A stretch of 53,495 nt of DNA from Tissierellales bacterium (GCA_030146705.1 JASLBE010000066.1:1-53495), one strand, 5' to 3'. Positions 31,869 through 40,325 are shown, counted from the first letter of the stretch. Numbers and translations are program-made. Notes: generated by a model from the letters alone, not told the origin.

Positions 31869-32888
31869 ATGAATATAGAAAAGGAAGTAAAGAAGAAGTC
31901 TTATTATAATAGAAAGAACAAAATAAGCTTTTTACTTAGTTTGAAGGATACAGATTTTACTATTGATAAAAAAGCTTATGCTCTTCAAAAAGTTAGAAAA
32001 ATAGAAGAAAAGTTCAAAAAGGAAATATTATATTTCGATTATGATGAGATTGAATATACTATGAAAAATCTTGAATATAGACATATAATGAATTTAAATT
32101 TAGCCCTTGATACATTTATTGAATATAATAAGTTTATGACAAACGATAAAAATAACCTATTTGAAACTTATAAAAAGAAAAATGGAAAAGAATTGTATAA
32201 ATACATAGTGGACCTGAAATTAGAGAAGTATTTTTCAGAAGAAAAATTAAACACCCTAATAGACTCCATAGATGTAAACAGGGATAAGGGTTTAATTTTA
32301 GCACTATATGAAGGCATTAGAGGCAAGCATTTATATGAGCTTAGAAGCCTAAGAGTTGAAAATATTGATGAGGTTAATAAAAAGATAAGGGTTATCGATT
32401 TTGACCAAACTGAGAGGGAAGTCTCTGTATCTAGTAGGCTGATAGAGCTTTTATTTGCAACTAATGAGGAGAAGTCTGTAATTTTAAAGGATGGAAACAG
32501 GACTAGGGAAAGGTATTTTGAAAACACTCCCTATATATTTAGGAGTGCAGAATACTTAAGCACCGTTAGGAATATAGATTTACAGGAAAAAATGGTTAGT
32601 AACCACACTATTAATAGTATTTTTAAGTCAATCCAGAGGAACTTTGATAACTGTGAACATTTGACTCCAGTTTCTTTGGTAAATAGTGGAATATATAATA
32701 AGATTTTAAGGGAGTATAAAAGGGGCAAGATCCAGATAAATTATGAGGGGATAAGCCAGGTTTTAAAGGAATACAAATTTAGTAAAAGTGGAATTTATAG
32801 TTGGGTAAAAAGAGCCAAGGAGATAATAAATAGGCTTGAGAATTATAAGGAATTGGAAGAAAATTCATTGAAAGAATTACTGAACTAG
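31869..32888 (+). CDS. Tyrosine-recombinase-fold protein lacking catalytic motif, MrpR-like
   Basis: This 339-residue protein has a charged helical N-terminal half (about 35-130), like the core-binding domain of phage integrases. A C-terminal half starts with L-I-L-A-L-Y-E-G-I-R-G-K-H-L-Y-E-L, which matches the first-arginine region of tyrosine recombinases (R151). The second box, normally T-P-H-x-L-R, reads T-P-V-S-L-V at 266-271, so the catalytic histidine and arginine are both missing. Such inactive recombinases include the SP-beta repressor MrpR (YopR). It stands alone between terminators and has no phage genes around it. A DNA-binding regulator is the likeliest role; this is inference. 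Confidence 0.68.
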   Translation: MNIEKEVKKKSYYNRKNKISFLLSLKDTDFTIDKKAYALQKVRKIEEKFKKEILYFDYDEIEYTMKNLEYRHIMNLNLALDTFIEYNKFMTNDKNNLFETYKKKNGKELYKYIVDLKLEKYFSEEKLNTLIDSIDVNRDKGLILALYEGIRGKHLYELRSLRVENIDEVNKKIRVIDFDQTEREVSVSSRLIELLFATNEEKSVILKDGNRTRERYFENTPYIFRSAEYLSTVRNIDLQEKMVSNHTINSIFKSIQRNFDNCEHLTPVSLVNSGIYNKILREYKRGKIQINYEGISQVLKEYKFSKSGIYSWVKRAKEIINRLENYKELEENSLKELLN

Positions 32889-32901
32889 TCAGTAGGCATT
32901 G

Positions 32902-32939
32902 GGAAATACTTTATTTAATATAGGGTATTTCTTTTTTTA
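32902..32939 (+). terminator. Terminator after the integrase-fold gene
   Basis: GAAATAC (32903-32909) pairs with GTATTTC (32925-32931), followed by seven T. The loop is long (15 bases), so strength is uncertain. Confidence 0.65.
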
Positions 32940-33114
32940 CTAGCCTATTTATTTTTAGGTTAGGTTTAGTTATATTTTAATATAGATATATTTTAAAGTT
33001 CTTTAAAAATGTATTATAATAAATAATATTATGGTTATAATTTTAAGAGTTAATGGGTAAAAACATATAGAATCTATAATTAGAAAGAATAGGAAAGGTT
33101 AGTAAAAAGCATAA

Positions 33115-33142
33115 TTGACAAGATATTATGTAGTGTTATAAT
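33115..33142 (+). promoter_or_regulatory. Distal tig promoter, full consensus
   Basis: TTGACA (33115-33120), a 16-base spacer, then TATAAT (33137-33142) preceded by TGT, giving TTGACA plus an extended -10. Transcription would start near 33150, leaving a leader of about 170 nt. Confidence 0.85.
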
Positions 33143-33234
33143 TAAGAGTGGGAAATTGAAGAGAAATTGAATATTATCTAAAAAAATAGTGTAGATTTAA
33201 TATTTTTGTATCCATTTTATTCAGGGAGTAAAGT

Positions 33235-33263
33235 TTGAAGATAAGGCTATAATATGCTATACT
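33235..33263 (+). promoter_or_regulatory. Proximal tig promoter
   Basis: TTGAAG (33235-33240), 17 bases, TATACT (33258-33263) preceded by TGC (extended -10). It starts about 50 bases before the tig ATG. Confidence 0.7.
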
Positions 33264-33317
33264 TATAGGATGTGAAATGATATAAGAATAGAAATAAATT
33301 TTTAGGAGGAAATATAA

Positions 33318-34604
33318 ATGGCAGTTTTAGAAAGTAAAGAAAACAATAGGGTGAAATTTAATTTTGAAATCTCAGAGAAAGATTTTAAAAAAGCTGTAAA
33401 TACTGTATATTTAAGAAACAGAAAATACTTTGCAATACCAGGATTTAGGAAAGGAAAAGCTCCAAGACAAATCATAGAAATGAACTATGGTAAGGAAGTA
33501 TTTTATGAAGACGCTATAAACGACCTACTACCAGACACTTATGTGAAGGCAGTTGAAGAACTTGAACTTGAACCAGTAGAACAACCAAGTATAGAGATAG
33601 CTGAAATAAAGGCGGGAGAACCAATACTTGTTACTGTAGAAGTCGATGTTAAACCAGAAGTTAAGCTTGGGGACTATTCTAACTTAGAAGTTGAAAAGGC
33701 AAGTAGAGAAGTTTCAGACACTATGGTTGATGCCAAGTTAAAATCTGTTCAAGATATGAATGCTAGGCTAATTAATGTAAGCGATAGGAATATTGAAAAT
33801 GGAGATATTGCCACTATAGACTATAAGGGAACTGTTGATGGTGAAGAGTTTGAAGGTGGAAGTGCAGAGGCTTATGATTTAGAAATAGGAACAGGAACTT
33901 TCATACCAGGTTTTGAAGAACAATTAGTGGGTAAAGGTATAGACGAGGAAGTAGAAGTTAAGGTAACTTTCCCAGAAGAATATCATGCTGAAGAATTAGC
34001 TGGAAAAGATGCTGTATTCCAAGTTAAGATTCATGAAATAAAAACTAAGGAACTACCAGAATTAGACGACGAGTTCGCTAAGGATGTTAGTGAATTTGAT
34101 ACTTTAGATGAGTACAAGGCAAGCATCAAGGAAGAAATAGCTAAGGATGTTGAAGCTAATGCAGATGTTGAGGAAGAAAACAAGATAGTGGAACTAGTTG
34201 TTGAAGCAGCAGAGGTAGAAATTCCTAATGGAATGATTGAATCTCAAATTGATAATGAGGTTAGGGAATTTACTCAAAGACTACAAATGCAAGGTTTAGG
34301 AATTGACCAATATTATCAATTCACAGGAACTAGTGAAGAAAACCTAAGAGACCAAATGAGAGAAACAGCAATTAGTAGGGCTAAGGGAGACCTAGTTCTT
34401 GAAGCTATTGCAAAGGCTGAAAATATTGAAGTAACAGAAGATGATATAGTTGAAGAACTTGTTAACTTAGCTGAAATTTATAAGCAAGAAGATACTGATA
34501 AATTTGTAGAGGATATGAAAAAAGGAGACTTATCTTTCCTAGAACAAGCTTTGGTTAACCAAAAAGTTATTGATTTCTTAAAAGGAAAGGTAACATTTAA
34601 GTAG
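33318..34604 (+). CDS. tig: Trigger factor
   Basis: Trigger factor (428 residues) is the ribosome-bound chaperone and prolyl isomerase. The N-terminal domain contains the ribosome-docking G-F-R-K-G-K-A-P signature near residue 46. An FKBP-type domain follows (about 150-240, with A-T-I-D-Y-K-G-T-V-D-G-E and F-I-P-G-F-E), then a helical C-terminal chaperone domain. The ribosome site is TTAGGAGG. The gene heads tig-clpP-clpX, a common order, with 12 bases to clpP. Confidence 0.96.
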   Translation: MAVLESKENNRVKFNFEISEKDFKKAVNTVYLRNRKYFAIPGFRKGKAPRQIIEMNYGKEVFYEDAINDLLPDTYVKAVEELELEPVEQPSIEIAEIKAGEPILVTVEVDVKPEVKLGDYSNLEVEKASREVSDTMVDAKLKSVQDMNARLINVSDRNIENGDIATIDYKGTVDGEEFEGGSAEAYDLEIGTGTFIPGFEEQLVGKGIDEEVEVKVTFPEEYHAEELAGKDAVFQVKIHEIKTKELPELDDEFAKDVSEFDTLDEYKASIKEEIAKDVEANADVEEENKIVELVVEAAEVEIPNGMIESQIDNEVREFTQRLQMQGLGIDQYYQFTGTSEENLRDQMRETAISRAKGDLVLEAIAKAENIEVTEDDIVEELVNLAEIYKQEDTDKFVEDMKKGDLSFLEQALVNQKVIDFLKGKVTFK

Positions 34605-34616
34605 GAGGGATTATTT

Positions 34617-35201
34617 ATGGCTTTAGTACCTATGGTTGTAGAACAAACTAGTAGAGGTGAAAGGTCTTATGATATATATTCTAGACTTTTAAAGGAAAGA
34701 ATTATATTTTTAGGTTCAGAAGTAAATGATGTAACGGCTAATTTAATAGTAGCTCAGCTTTTATTTTTAGAGGCAGAAGATCCAGATAAAGACATTCAAT
34801 TATATATAAACAGTCCAGGAGGTTCTATAACAGCTGGCTATGCAATATATGATACTATGCAATATATTAAGCCAGAAGTATCAACTATATGTATAGGAAT
34901 GGCAGCGAGTATGGGTGCATTTTTACTAGCAGCAGGAGCAAAGGGAAAGAGGTTTGCCCTTCCAAATGCAGATGTTATGATCCACCAACCCCTTGGTGGA
35001 ACACAAGGACAAGCTGAAGACATAAGAATTCAAGCAGACAGGATTTTGAAAATGAGAGAGAAAATAAACCAAATACTATCAGAAAGAACAGGTCAACCTT
35101 TAGACAAAATCAGTAAAGATACTGATAGGGACTATTATATGTCTGCAGCTGAAGCTAAAGAATATGGTTTAATTGATGATGTAATAAAACCTAAAAAATA
35201 G
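34617..35201 (+). CDS. clpP: ATP-dependent Clp protease proteolytic subunit
   Basis: ClpP (194 residues) forms the 14-subunit proteolytic barrel. The catalytic triad is Ser98 (G-M-A-A-S-M-G-A), His123 (M-I-H-Q-P-L-G-G) and Asp172 (D-T-D-R-D). The N-terminus L-V-P-M-V-V-E-Q-T-S-R-G-E-R-S-Y-D is typical. It lies between tig and its unfoldase clpX, 16 bases from the latter. Confidence 0.97.
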   Translation: MALVPMVVEQTSRGERSYDIYSRLLKERIIFLGSEVNDVTANLIVAQLLFLEAEDPDKDIQLYINSPGGSITAGYAIYDTMQYIKPEVSTICIGMAASMGAFLLAAGAKGKRFALPNADVMIHQPLGGTQGQAEDIRIQADRILKMREKINQILSERTGQPLDKISKDTDRDYYMSAAEAKEYGLIDDVIKPKK

Positions 35202-35217
35202 ATAGAGAGGTGTAACA

Positions 35218-36480
35218 TTGGGCAATTTTGAAGAGAGACAGTTACGCTGTTCTTTTTGCGGGAAACCACAAGATGAAGTTAAAAGACTTATTGCAGGACC
35301 CAATGTATATATATGTAACGAATGTATAGAATTATGTAAGGAAATTATAGATGAAGAGTTTATAGATGAATTAGATTATGATATGGAAGATTTACCAAAA
35401 CCTAATGAAATAAAAGAAACTTTAGATAAATACGTAATTCAACAAGATAGAGCAAAAAGAGCATTGGCAGTAGCTGTATATAACCACTATAAAAGAATAA
35501 ATAATCAAGTTACTAGTGATGATGCTATAGAATTACAAAAAAGTAATATAGTAATGCTAGGACCTACTGGTTCTGGTAAAACATTATTGGCACAAACTTT
35601 GGCTAAGATTTTAAATGTTCCTTTTACTATTGCAGATGCTACATCATTAACAGAGGCAGGATATGTTGGGGAGGATGTTGAAAACATAATCTTAAAACTT
35701 ATCCAAGCTGCTGATTATGATATAGAAAGGGCAGAAAAAGGAATCATCTATATAGATGAGATAGACAAGGTAGCCAGAAAAACTGAAAACCCTTCAATTA
35801 CTAGGGATGTAAGCGGGGAAGGGGTTCAACAGGCACTTTTAAAAATATTAGAGGGAACTGTTGCAAATGTCCCACCTCAAGGGGGAAGAAAACACCCACA
35901 TCAAGAGTTTTTACAAATTGATACAACTAATATATTGTTTATAGTTGGAGGAGCTTTTGATGGTATTGAGAGTATAATACAAAACCGTATAGGGAAAAAG
36001 TCTATGGGCTTTGGTGCAGATATTAAGTCTGAAGCAGAGTACAAGGATATGGACTTATTAAAAGAGTTACAGCCAGAAGACCTACTGAAATTTGGTTTGA
36101 TTCCAGAGTTTGTAGGAAGACTTCCTGTAATGGTAACCCTAGAAAAGTTAGATGAAAAGGCCCTGGTTGATATATTAACTAAGCCTAAAAATGCCTTGGT
36201 TAAACAATATGAGGAATTGTTTTCAATGGATGGAGTCCAACTTGAAATAGAAGAGGACGCTCTCCATGCTATAGCTAAGAAGGCTATTGCTAGGAAAACA
36301 GGAGCTAGGGGACTAAGAAGTATAATAGAAGAAACTATGCTGGATATAATGTATGAGGTACCATCTAGAAATGATATCAAAAAATGCATTATAACAAGAG
36401 AAACTGTCATGGAAGAAGAAGAACCTAAATTAGTTTTAAGGACTGAGGAAGAGTTAAAAGGCAGTGAATCAGCATCTTAA
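35218..36480 (+). CDS. clpX: ATP-dependent Clp protease ATPase subunit ClpX
   Basis: ClpX (420 residues) unfolds substrates and feeds ClpP. The N-terminal zinc domain has C-S-F-C and C-N-E-C pairs. The AAA+ core has Walker A G-P-T-G-S-G-K-T and Walker B Y-I-D-E-I-D-K, and the pore loop follows A-G-Y-V-G-E-D-V-E-N. Translation starts at TTG 35218, after GAGAGGTG. A small terminator lies directly at its stop. Confidence 0.97.
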   Translation: MGNFEERQLRCSFCGKPQDEVKRLIAGPNVYICNECIELCKEIIDEEFIDELDYDMEDLPKPNEIKETLDKYVIQQDRAKRALAVAVYNHYKRINNQVTSDDAIELQKSNIVMLGPTGSGKTLLAQTLAKILNVPFTIADATSLTEAGYVGEDVENIILKLIQAADYDIERAEKGIIYIDEIDKVARKTENPSITRDVSGEGVQQALLKILEGTVANVPPQGGRKHPHQEFLQIDTTNILFIVGGAFDGIESIIQNRIGKKSMGFGADIKSEAEYKDMDLLKELQPEDLLKFGLIPEFVGRLPVMVTLEKLDEKALVDILTKPKNALVKQYEELFSMDGVQLEIEEDALHAIAKKAIARKTGARGLRSIIEETMLDIMYEVPSRNDIKKCIITRETVMEEEEPKLVLRTEEELKGSESAS

Positions 36481-36504
36481 AAGGCTCACGGTAGTGAGCT
36501 TTTT
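36481..36504 (+). terminator. Terminator between clpX and lon
   Basis: GCTCAC (36484-36489) pairs with GTGAGC (36494-36499), loop GGTA, extended by G-T and A-T pairs. Five T follow. It is short, so some read-through into lon is likely. Confidence 0.75.
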
Positions 36505-36541
36505 AATTTGCTAAAAGAATTAAAAGACTGGAGGTATGAGC

Positions 36542-38878
36542 ATGGATAAGTACTATGAAATAGAGCAAAGAGAAATGCCCTTAATACCCTTAAGGGGATT
36601 GACAGTATTTCCTAATATGGTTGTTCACTTTGATGTAGGCAGAGATAAGTCTGTTAAGGCTTTAGAAAACGCCTCTATGAATGACTCAGAAATATTTTTA
36701 TCTAGTCAAAAGGATCCTAAAATAGAAGACCCAAATCCAGATGAATACTACCATATAGGAACTGTTGCAAATATAAAGCAAATGATTAAGATGCCTGGAG
36801 GATCTCTTAGGGTTTTGGTAGAGGGACTTCATAGGGCAGAGATCGTTGAAGTTTTAGATGATGAAGAGTGTTTAAAGGCTGAGGTTAAGGAGTATATCTA
36901 CCTAGATGACAAGCTTGAAATAGATGTGAAGATGGAAGCAGCAATGAGGTTGGCAGAGGATGAGTTTGCAAAGTATGTTGGCCTAAATGACAAGATACTT
37001 CCAGAAGAGCTTATAACTATTAGGGAGGTTGAAGATCCTAATAGGTTGGCAGACCTAATAGCTTCTTTAATGGAACTAAAGGTTGAACAAGCGCAGTCTA
37101 TCTTGGAAGACTTTGATGTTTATACTAGGCTAGAAAATCTTGCTACTATTTTGCTGGAAGAAATAGAAATTTTAGAAATAGAAGATGAGATTAATAAAAA
37201 AGTTAGGGGTAGGATGAATAGGGTCCAAAAGGAATATTATTTAAAAGAACAACTTAGGACCATCCAATCTGAACTAGGGGATGACGAAAACATTGAAAGT
37301 GAAGTGGAAGAGTATATTGAAAAAATAGGAGCCCTAGGCCTAGATGAAGAAATTGAAGAAAAGTTGGTAAAGGAGGCTGAAAGGCTTTTAAAGCTATCCC
37401 CACATTCTGCTGAAACTGGTGTCATTAGGACCTATTTAGACTGGATTATAGACTTACCTTGGAACACTGAAAGGGAAGAAAAAGTAGATATTAAGTATGC
37501 CAAGGATATTCTAAATGAAGACCACTATGGGCTTAAGGATGTAAAGGAAAGAATCCTAGAATTCATAGCCATAAGAAAATTGACCAATAGTATAAAAGGT
37601 CCGATTATTTGCCTAGTTGGACCACCAGGTGTTGGTAAAACTTCTATAGCTAAATCTGTAGCCAGGGCCCTAAACAGGGACTTTATTAGGATGAGCCTAG
37701 GAGGAATGAGGGATGAGGCAGAAATAAGAGGACATAGGAGGACTTATGTTGGTGCTATGCCAGGAAAAATAATTTCTTCTATTAAAAAAGCCAAGTCTAA
37801 AAATCCAGTGTTTTTACTAGATGAAATAGATAAAATAGGGAATGATTTTAGGGGTGACCCAGCTTCAGCCCTATTAGAAGTTCTAGATCCTGAACAGAAC
37901 TCAACATTTTCAGACCACTTCTTGGAGGTGCCATTTGACCTATCCAAGACTTTATTTATAACTACAGCCAATACAACATCAACTATTCCAGGACCACTAT
38001 TAGATAGGATGGAATTAATTCCTATTAGTAGTTATACTGAGGAAGAAAAACTACAAATTGCAATGAACTACCTTCTTCCAAGGCAAATCAAGGCCCATGG
38101 TTTAGATGATGATATGGTTAAGATATCTGAAGAAGCCGTAAGAAGTGTAATAACCCACTATACTAGGGAGGCTGGAGTTAGAAACCTTGAAAGAGAGCTT
38201 GCAAGTATTTGTAGGAAGGCTGCCAAGAGAATAGTAGGAGAAGACCTAGCCAGTGTAAGGATAAATGTTTCCAGTATTGAGAAATATTTGGGCATTAAAA
38301 AATACAGGTTAGACAGGCTAGAAGGAGAAAACCAAGTGGGACTTGTAAATGGTCTTGCCTGGACATCAGTTGGGGGAACAACCCTTACAATAGAAGTAAA
38401 TACTATGAAGGGTAAGGGAAAGGTTCAATTAACTGGAAAGCTTGGAGATGTAATGAAGGAATCTGCTATGGCAGGAGTTTCTTATATTAGGAGTAATACT
38501 AAAAAACTAGGCGTAGATGAAGACTTTTATGAAAATAGGGATATCCATATCCATGTTCCAGAAGGAGCTATACCAAAAGATGGACCATCAGCAGGAATTT
38601 CTATGGCAACAGCAGTCTTATCTGCCTTGACTAATAAAAAGGTTAGAAGCGATGTGGCTATGACTGGTGAGGTAACCCTAAGGGGTAGGGTACTAGCAGT
38701 TGGTGGAATAAAAGAAAAAGTCTTGGCTGCCCATAGGCTAGGTATTAAAAAAGTTATCCTCCCAAGAGATAATGAAAAAGACCTAGAAGAAATTCCTAGT
38801 AAGGTAAAAAATACAATGGAATTTGTACTAGTTGAGTTTATGGACCAGGTAGTTAAAGAGGCTTTTGTGAAAGAGTGA
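36542..38878 (+). CDS. lon: ATP-dependent protease Lon
   Basis: Lon (778 residues) is a hexameric AAA+ serine protease. An N-terminal substrate domain comes first (P-L-I-P-L-R-G-L-T-V-F-P near the start). Then follow Walker A G-P-P-G-V-G-K-T-S, Walker B L-L-D-E-I-D-K, and the protease domain with catalytic Ser683 (D-G-P-S-A-G) and Lys726 (G-G-I-K-E-K). ATG 36542 is preferred over 36536: GGAGG (36530-36534) is 7 bases from the former and only 1 from the latter. engB follows after four bases. Confidence 0.96.
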   Translation: MDKYYEIEQREMPLIPLRGLTVFPNMVVHFDVGRDKSVKALENASMNDSEIFLSSQKDPKIEDPNPDEYYHIGTVANIKQMIKMPGGSLRVLVEGLHRAEIVEVLDDEECLKAEVKEYIYLDDKLEIDVKMEAAMRLAEDEFAKYVGLNDKILPEELITIREVEDPNRLADLIASLMELKVEQAQSILEDFDVYTRLENLATILLEEIEILEIEDEINKKVRGRMNRVQKEYYLKEQLRTIQSELGDDENIESEVEEYIEKIGALGLDEEIEEKLVKEAERLLKLSPHSAETGVIRTYLDWIIDLPWNTEREEKVDIKYAKDILNEDHYGLKDVKERILEFIAIRKLTNSIKGPIICLVGPPGVGKTSIAKSVARALNRDFIRMSLGGMRDEAEIRGHRRTYVGAMPGKIISSIKKAKSKNPVFLLDEIDKIGNDFRGDPASALLEVLDPEQNSTFSDHFLEVPFDLSKTLFITTANTTSTIPGPLLDRMELIPISSYTEEEKLQIAMNYLLPRQIKAHGLDDDMVKISEEAVRSVITHYTREAGVRNLERELASICRKAAKRIVGEDLASVRINVSSIEKYLGIKKYRLDRLEGENQVGLVNGLAWTSVGGTTLTIEVNTMKGKGKVQLTGKLGDVMKESAMAGVSYIRSNTKKLGVDEDFYENRDIHIHVPEGAIPKDGPSAGISMATAVLSALTNKKVRSDVAMTGEVTLRGRVLAVGGIKEKVLAAHRLGIKKVILPRDNEKDLEEIPSKVKNTMEFVLVEFMDQVVKEAFVKE

Positions 38879-38882
38879 TTAT

Positions 38883-39467
38883 ATGAAAATATTAAAAGCA
38901 GAGCTAGACAGGATAGCGGTTATGGAGGACCAATATCCAAAGGATAAGTTACCAGAGATTGCCTTTGCAGGAAGGTCTAATGTTGGGAAATCTTCCTTTA
39001 TAAACTCTATGGTTAATAGGAAGAACCTGGCTAGGACTTCTTCAAAGCCAGGTAAGACAAGGACTATTAATTTTTATAAAATAAATGATAGTTTTAGGCT
39101 AGTAGACCTGCCAGGTTATGGGTACGCTAAGGTTTCTAAGACTGAGAAGGAAAAGTGGGGTCATATAATAGAAGAGTACCTTACTTCTAGGGAAAACCTT
39201 AGGGAAGTTGCCCTTGTTGTTGATATTAGACATAAACCAACAGAAGATGACATTGTTATGTATAATTGGATAAGGCATTTTGGATTTGGAGAATTTGTAG
39301 TTGCTACTAAATTAGATAAAATAAAAAAAAGCCAGGTAAATAAGCAAATAAAGCTTATTCAAGATAGCTTGGGGATTGATGATATTAATAAAATTGTTCC
39401 ATATACTTCTGAAAAAAGTAGGATGGATAAAAATATGTGGGACAGGATTGAGAAGATAGTAAAATAA
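38883..39467 (+). CDS. engB: Ribosome biogenesis GTPase EngB (YsxC/YihA)
   Basis: EngB (194 residues) is an essential GTPase for 50S assembly in Firmicutes. GTPase motifs are G1 G-R-S-N-V-G-K-S-S (about 31-39), G3 D-L-P-G-Y-G-Y-A and G4 T-K-L-D-K. It follows lon by four bases, the usual lon-engB order, and has only a weak ribosome site (AAAGAG), suggesting coupling to lon. The stop runs into a terminator shared with rubredoxin. Confidence 0.95.
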   Translation: MKILKAELDRIAVMEDQYPKDKLPEIAFAGRSNVGKSSFINSMVNRKNLARTSSKPGKTRTINFYKINDSFRLVDLPGYGYAKVSKTEKEKWGHIIEEYLTSRENLREVALVVDIRHKPTEDDIVMYNWIRHFGFGEFVVATKLDKIKKSQVNKQIKLIQDSLGIDDINKIVPYTSEKSRMDKNMWDRIEKIVK

Positions 39468-39495
39468 AAGAACCGACCAAGGGTCGGTTCTTTTT
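39466..39495. terminator. Bidirectional terminator between engB and rubredoxin
   Basis: GAACCGACC (39470-39478) pairs perfectly with GGTCGGTTC (39482-39490), loop AAG, with A residues on the left and T residues on the right. It can end transcription of engB (+) and of the convergent rubredoxin gene (-). Confidence 0.92.
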
Positions 39496-39501
39496 AATTT
39501 A

Positions 39502-39663
39502 TTATTCAACTTTAGAAAAATCTTCTTTAGTTGCTCCACATACTGGACATTCGAAGTCTTCTGGAAGATCTGCGAAAGCTGTACCTGGTTCAATGCCCAT
39601 TTCAGGTGCTCCTTCAGCTGGGTCATATATCCATCCACATAAATCACATACAAACTTATCCAT
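39502..39663 (-). CDS. Rubredoxin
   Basis: This small minus-strand gene encodes a complete 53-residue rubredoxin beginning M-D-K-F-V-C-D-L-C-G-W-I-Y-D-P. The iron ligands are C6, C9, C39 and C42 (E-C-P-V-C-G). It is an electron carrier, probably for rubrerythrin or other peroxide- or oxygen-reducing enzymes. The ATG follows GAAAGGAG. Another reading frame across this region gives a longer but meaningless product. It has its own promoter and shares its terminator with engB. Confidence 0.96.
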   Translation of the reverse strand: MDKFVCDLCGWIYDPAEGAPEMGIEPGTAFADLPEDFECPVCGATKEDFSKVE

Positions 39664-39702
39664 CTTAACATTCTCCTTTCAAGTCAATTGTTGTTCATCT
39701 TT

Positions 39703-39732
39703 ATAATACCCAGAAATAACTATATAAATCAA
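39703..39732 (-). promoter_or_regulatory. Promoter of rubredoxin
   Basis: On the minus strand, TTGATT (39732-39727), 18 bases, TATTAT (39708-39703) is a plausible sigma-A promoter. Overlapping it, GATTTA (39730-39725), 13 bases, GGGTAT (39711-39706) resembles a sigma-B type promoter. CTGGGTA is shared with the rubrerythrin promoter. Confidence 0.55.
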
Positions 39733-39772
39733 TAAAAGGCCTAAATATTAAAATTATTTATCCTCCTATTAA

Positions 39773-39802
39773 GTTATAATAAACCACCAGTGGGTATATA
39801 AT
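39773..39802 (+). promoter_or_regulatory. Promoter of the RsbW-like gene
   Basis: TATAAT (39797-39802) is overlapped by GGGTAT (39792-39797). GTTATA (39773-39778) lies 13 bases before GGGTAT. The region therefore reads as a weak sigma-A promoter or a sigma-B-like one. The leader to 39906 is about 95 nt. Confidence 0.45.
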
Positions 39803-39813
39803 TAAAAGATAGG

Positions 39814-39849
39814 TTAGTGTATTGAAATCTTTCAAATTAAACACACTAA
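39814..39849 (+). repeat. Inverted repeat in the leader of the RsbW-like gene
   Basis: TTAGTGT (39814-39820) pairs with ACACTAA (39843-39849), and inside it TTGAAA (39822-39827) faces TTTCAA (39830-39835). It has no T-run, so an operator or RNA hairpin is likelier than a terminator. Confidence 0.45.
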
Positions 39850-39905
39850 TATTATAACATAAATAGGTTAAATAATTTAGAAATAATATAGATGGAAGTG
39901 ATTTT

Positions 39906-40295
39906 ATGAAGTATAAATATTCTGGGGTTGTTATGAGTGATTTAGAGGCTATAAAGTTTTTCTTAGAGGAGATACTACTTGAAATAGAAGGCTATATAGA
40001 TGATGAAAATATGGTTTTTGATATAAGGCTTATATTAAATGAACTTATTATAAATAGTGCCATCCACGGTAATAACTTAGTTCAAAACAAGGGGATAAAG
40101 CTTGATATAGACCTGAAAAATGGACAGATAGAAATATCTGTAGAGGATGAGGGCGAAGGCATAGACTGTTCTGTAGATAGTTATGATCCTTTGGATATGA
40201 AGTGTTGTGGTAGGGGGCTTTTAATTGTAAACAAGTTGTCAGACCAACTTTTGATTGAGAAAAATAGGATTATGGTTGTTAAAAACTTATTATAA
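39906..40295 (+). CDS. RsbW/SpoIIAB-like ATP-binding protein
   Basis: This 129-residue protein is a single GHKL-type ATPase domain of the anti-sigma kinase class. The N box is L-I-L-N-E-L-I-I-N-S-A-I-H-G-N (about 46-60). The G1 box is V-E-D-E-G-E-G-I-D, and a G-R-G-L-L-I-V motif forms the ATP lid end. It lacks a transmembrane or histidine-phosphotransfer region, so it is not a sensor kinase. No sigma factor or antagonist gene is adjacent, so its partner is unknown. A divergent rubredoxin gene lies upstream. The start follows GGAAGTGAT. Confidence 0.75.
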   Translation: MKYKYSGVVMSDLEAIKFFLEEILLEIEGYIDDENMVFDIRLILNELIINSAIHGNNLVQNKGIKLDIDLKNGQIEISVEDEGEGIDCSVDSYDPLDMKCCGRGLLIVNKLSDQLLIEKNRIMVVKNLL

Positions 40296-40325
40296 AAAAT
40301 TAAATACAGAATATTTATATAAATA

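Larger units (their letters stand above)
32889..33317 (+). other. Long intergenic region upstream of tig
   Basis: These 429 bases hold no credible gene. They contain a terminator for the preceding gene (32902-32939), a very AT-rich stretch (32940-33110) in which I see only scattered AT hexamers, and two promoters for tig (33115-33142 and 33235-33263). A direct repeat GAAATTGAA occurs at 33152-33160 and 33163-33171. No CtsR heptad pair or CIRCE element was found by eye. Confidence 0.75.

Noticed and set aside
31869..32888. Prophage or integrated element marked by the integrase-like gene
   Set aside because: No other phage genes, no flanking direct repeats, no tRNA target, housekeeping genes on both sides, and the catalytic box is lost.
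33001..33110. AT-rich inverted sequences before the tig promoters as a PerR or Fur box
   Set aside because: Partial matches such as ATTATAAT are expected by chance in DNA this AT-rich and no full symmetric box was found.
39312..39671. 119-codon minus-strand frame across the end of engB and the rubredoxin gene
   Set aside because: It is in a different frame from the clear 53-residue rubredoxin and also runs through the bidirectional terminator; no family features.
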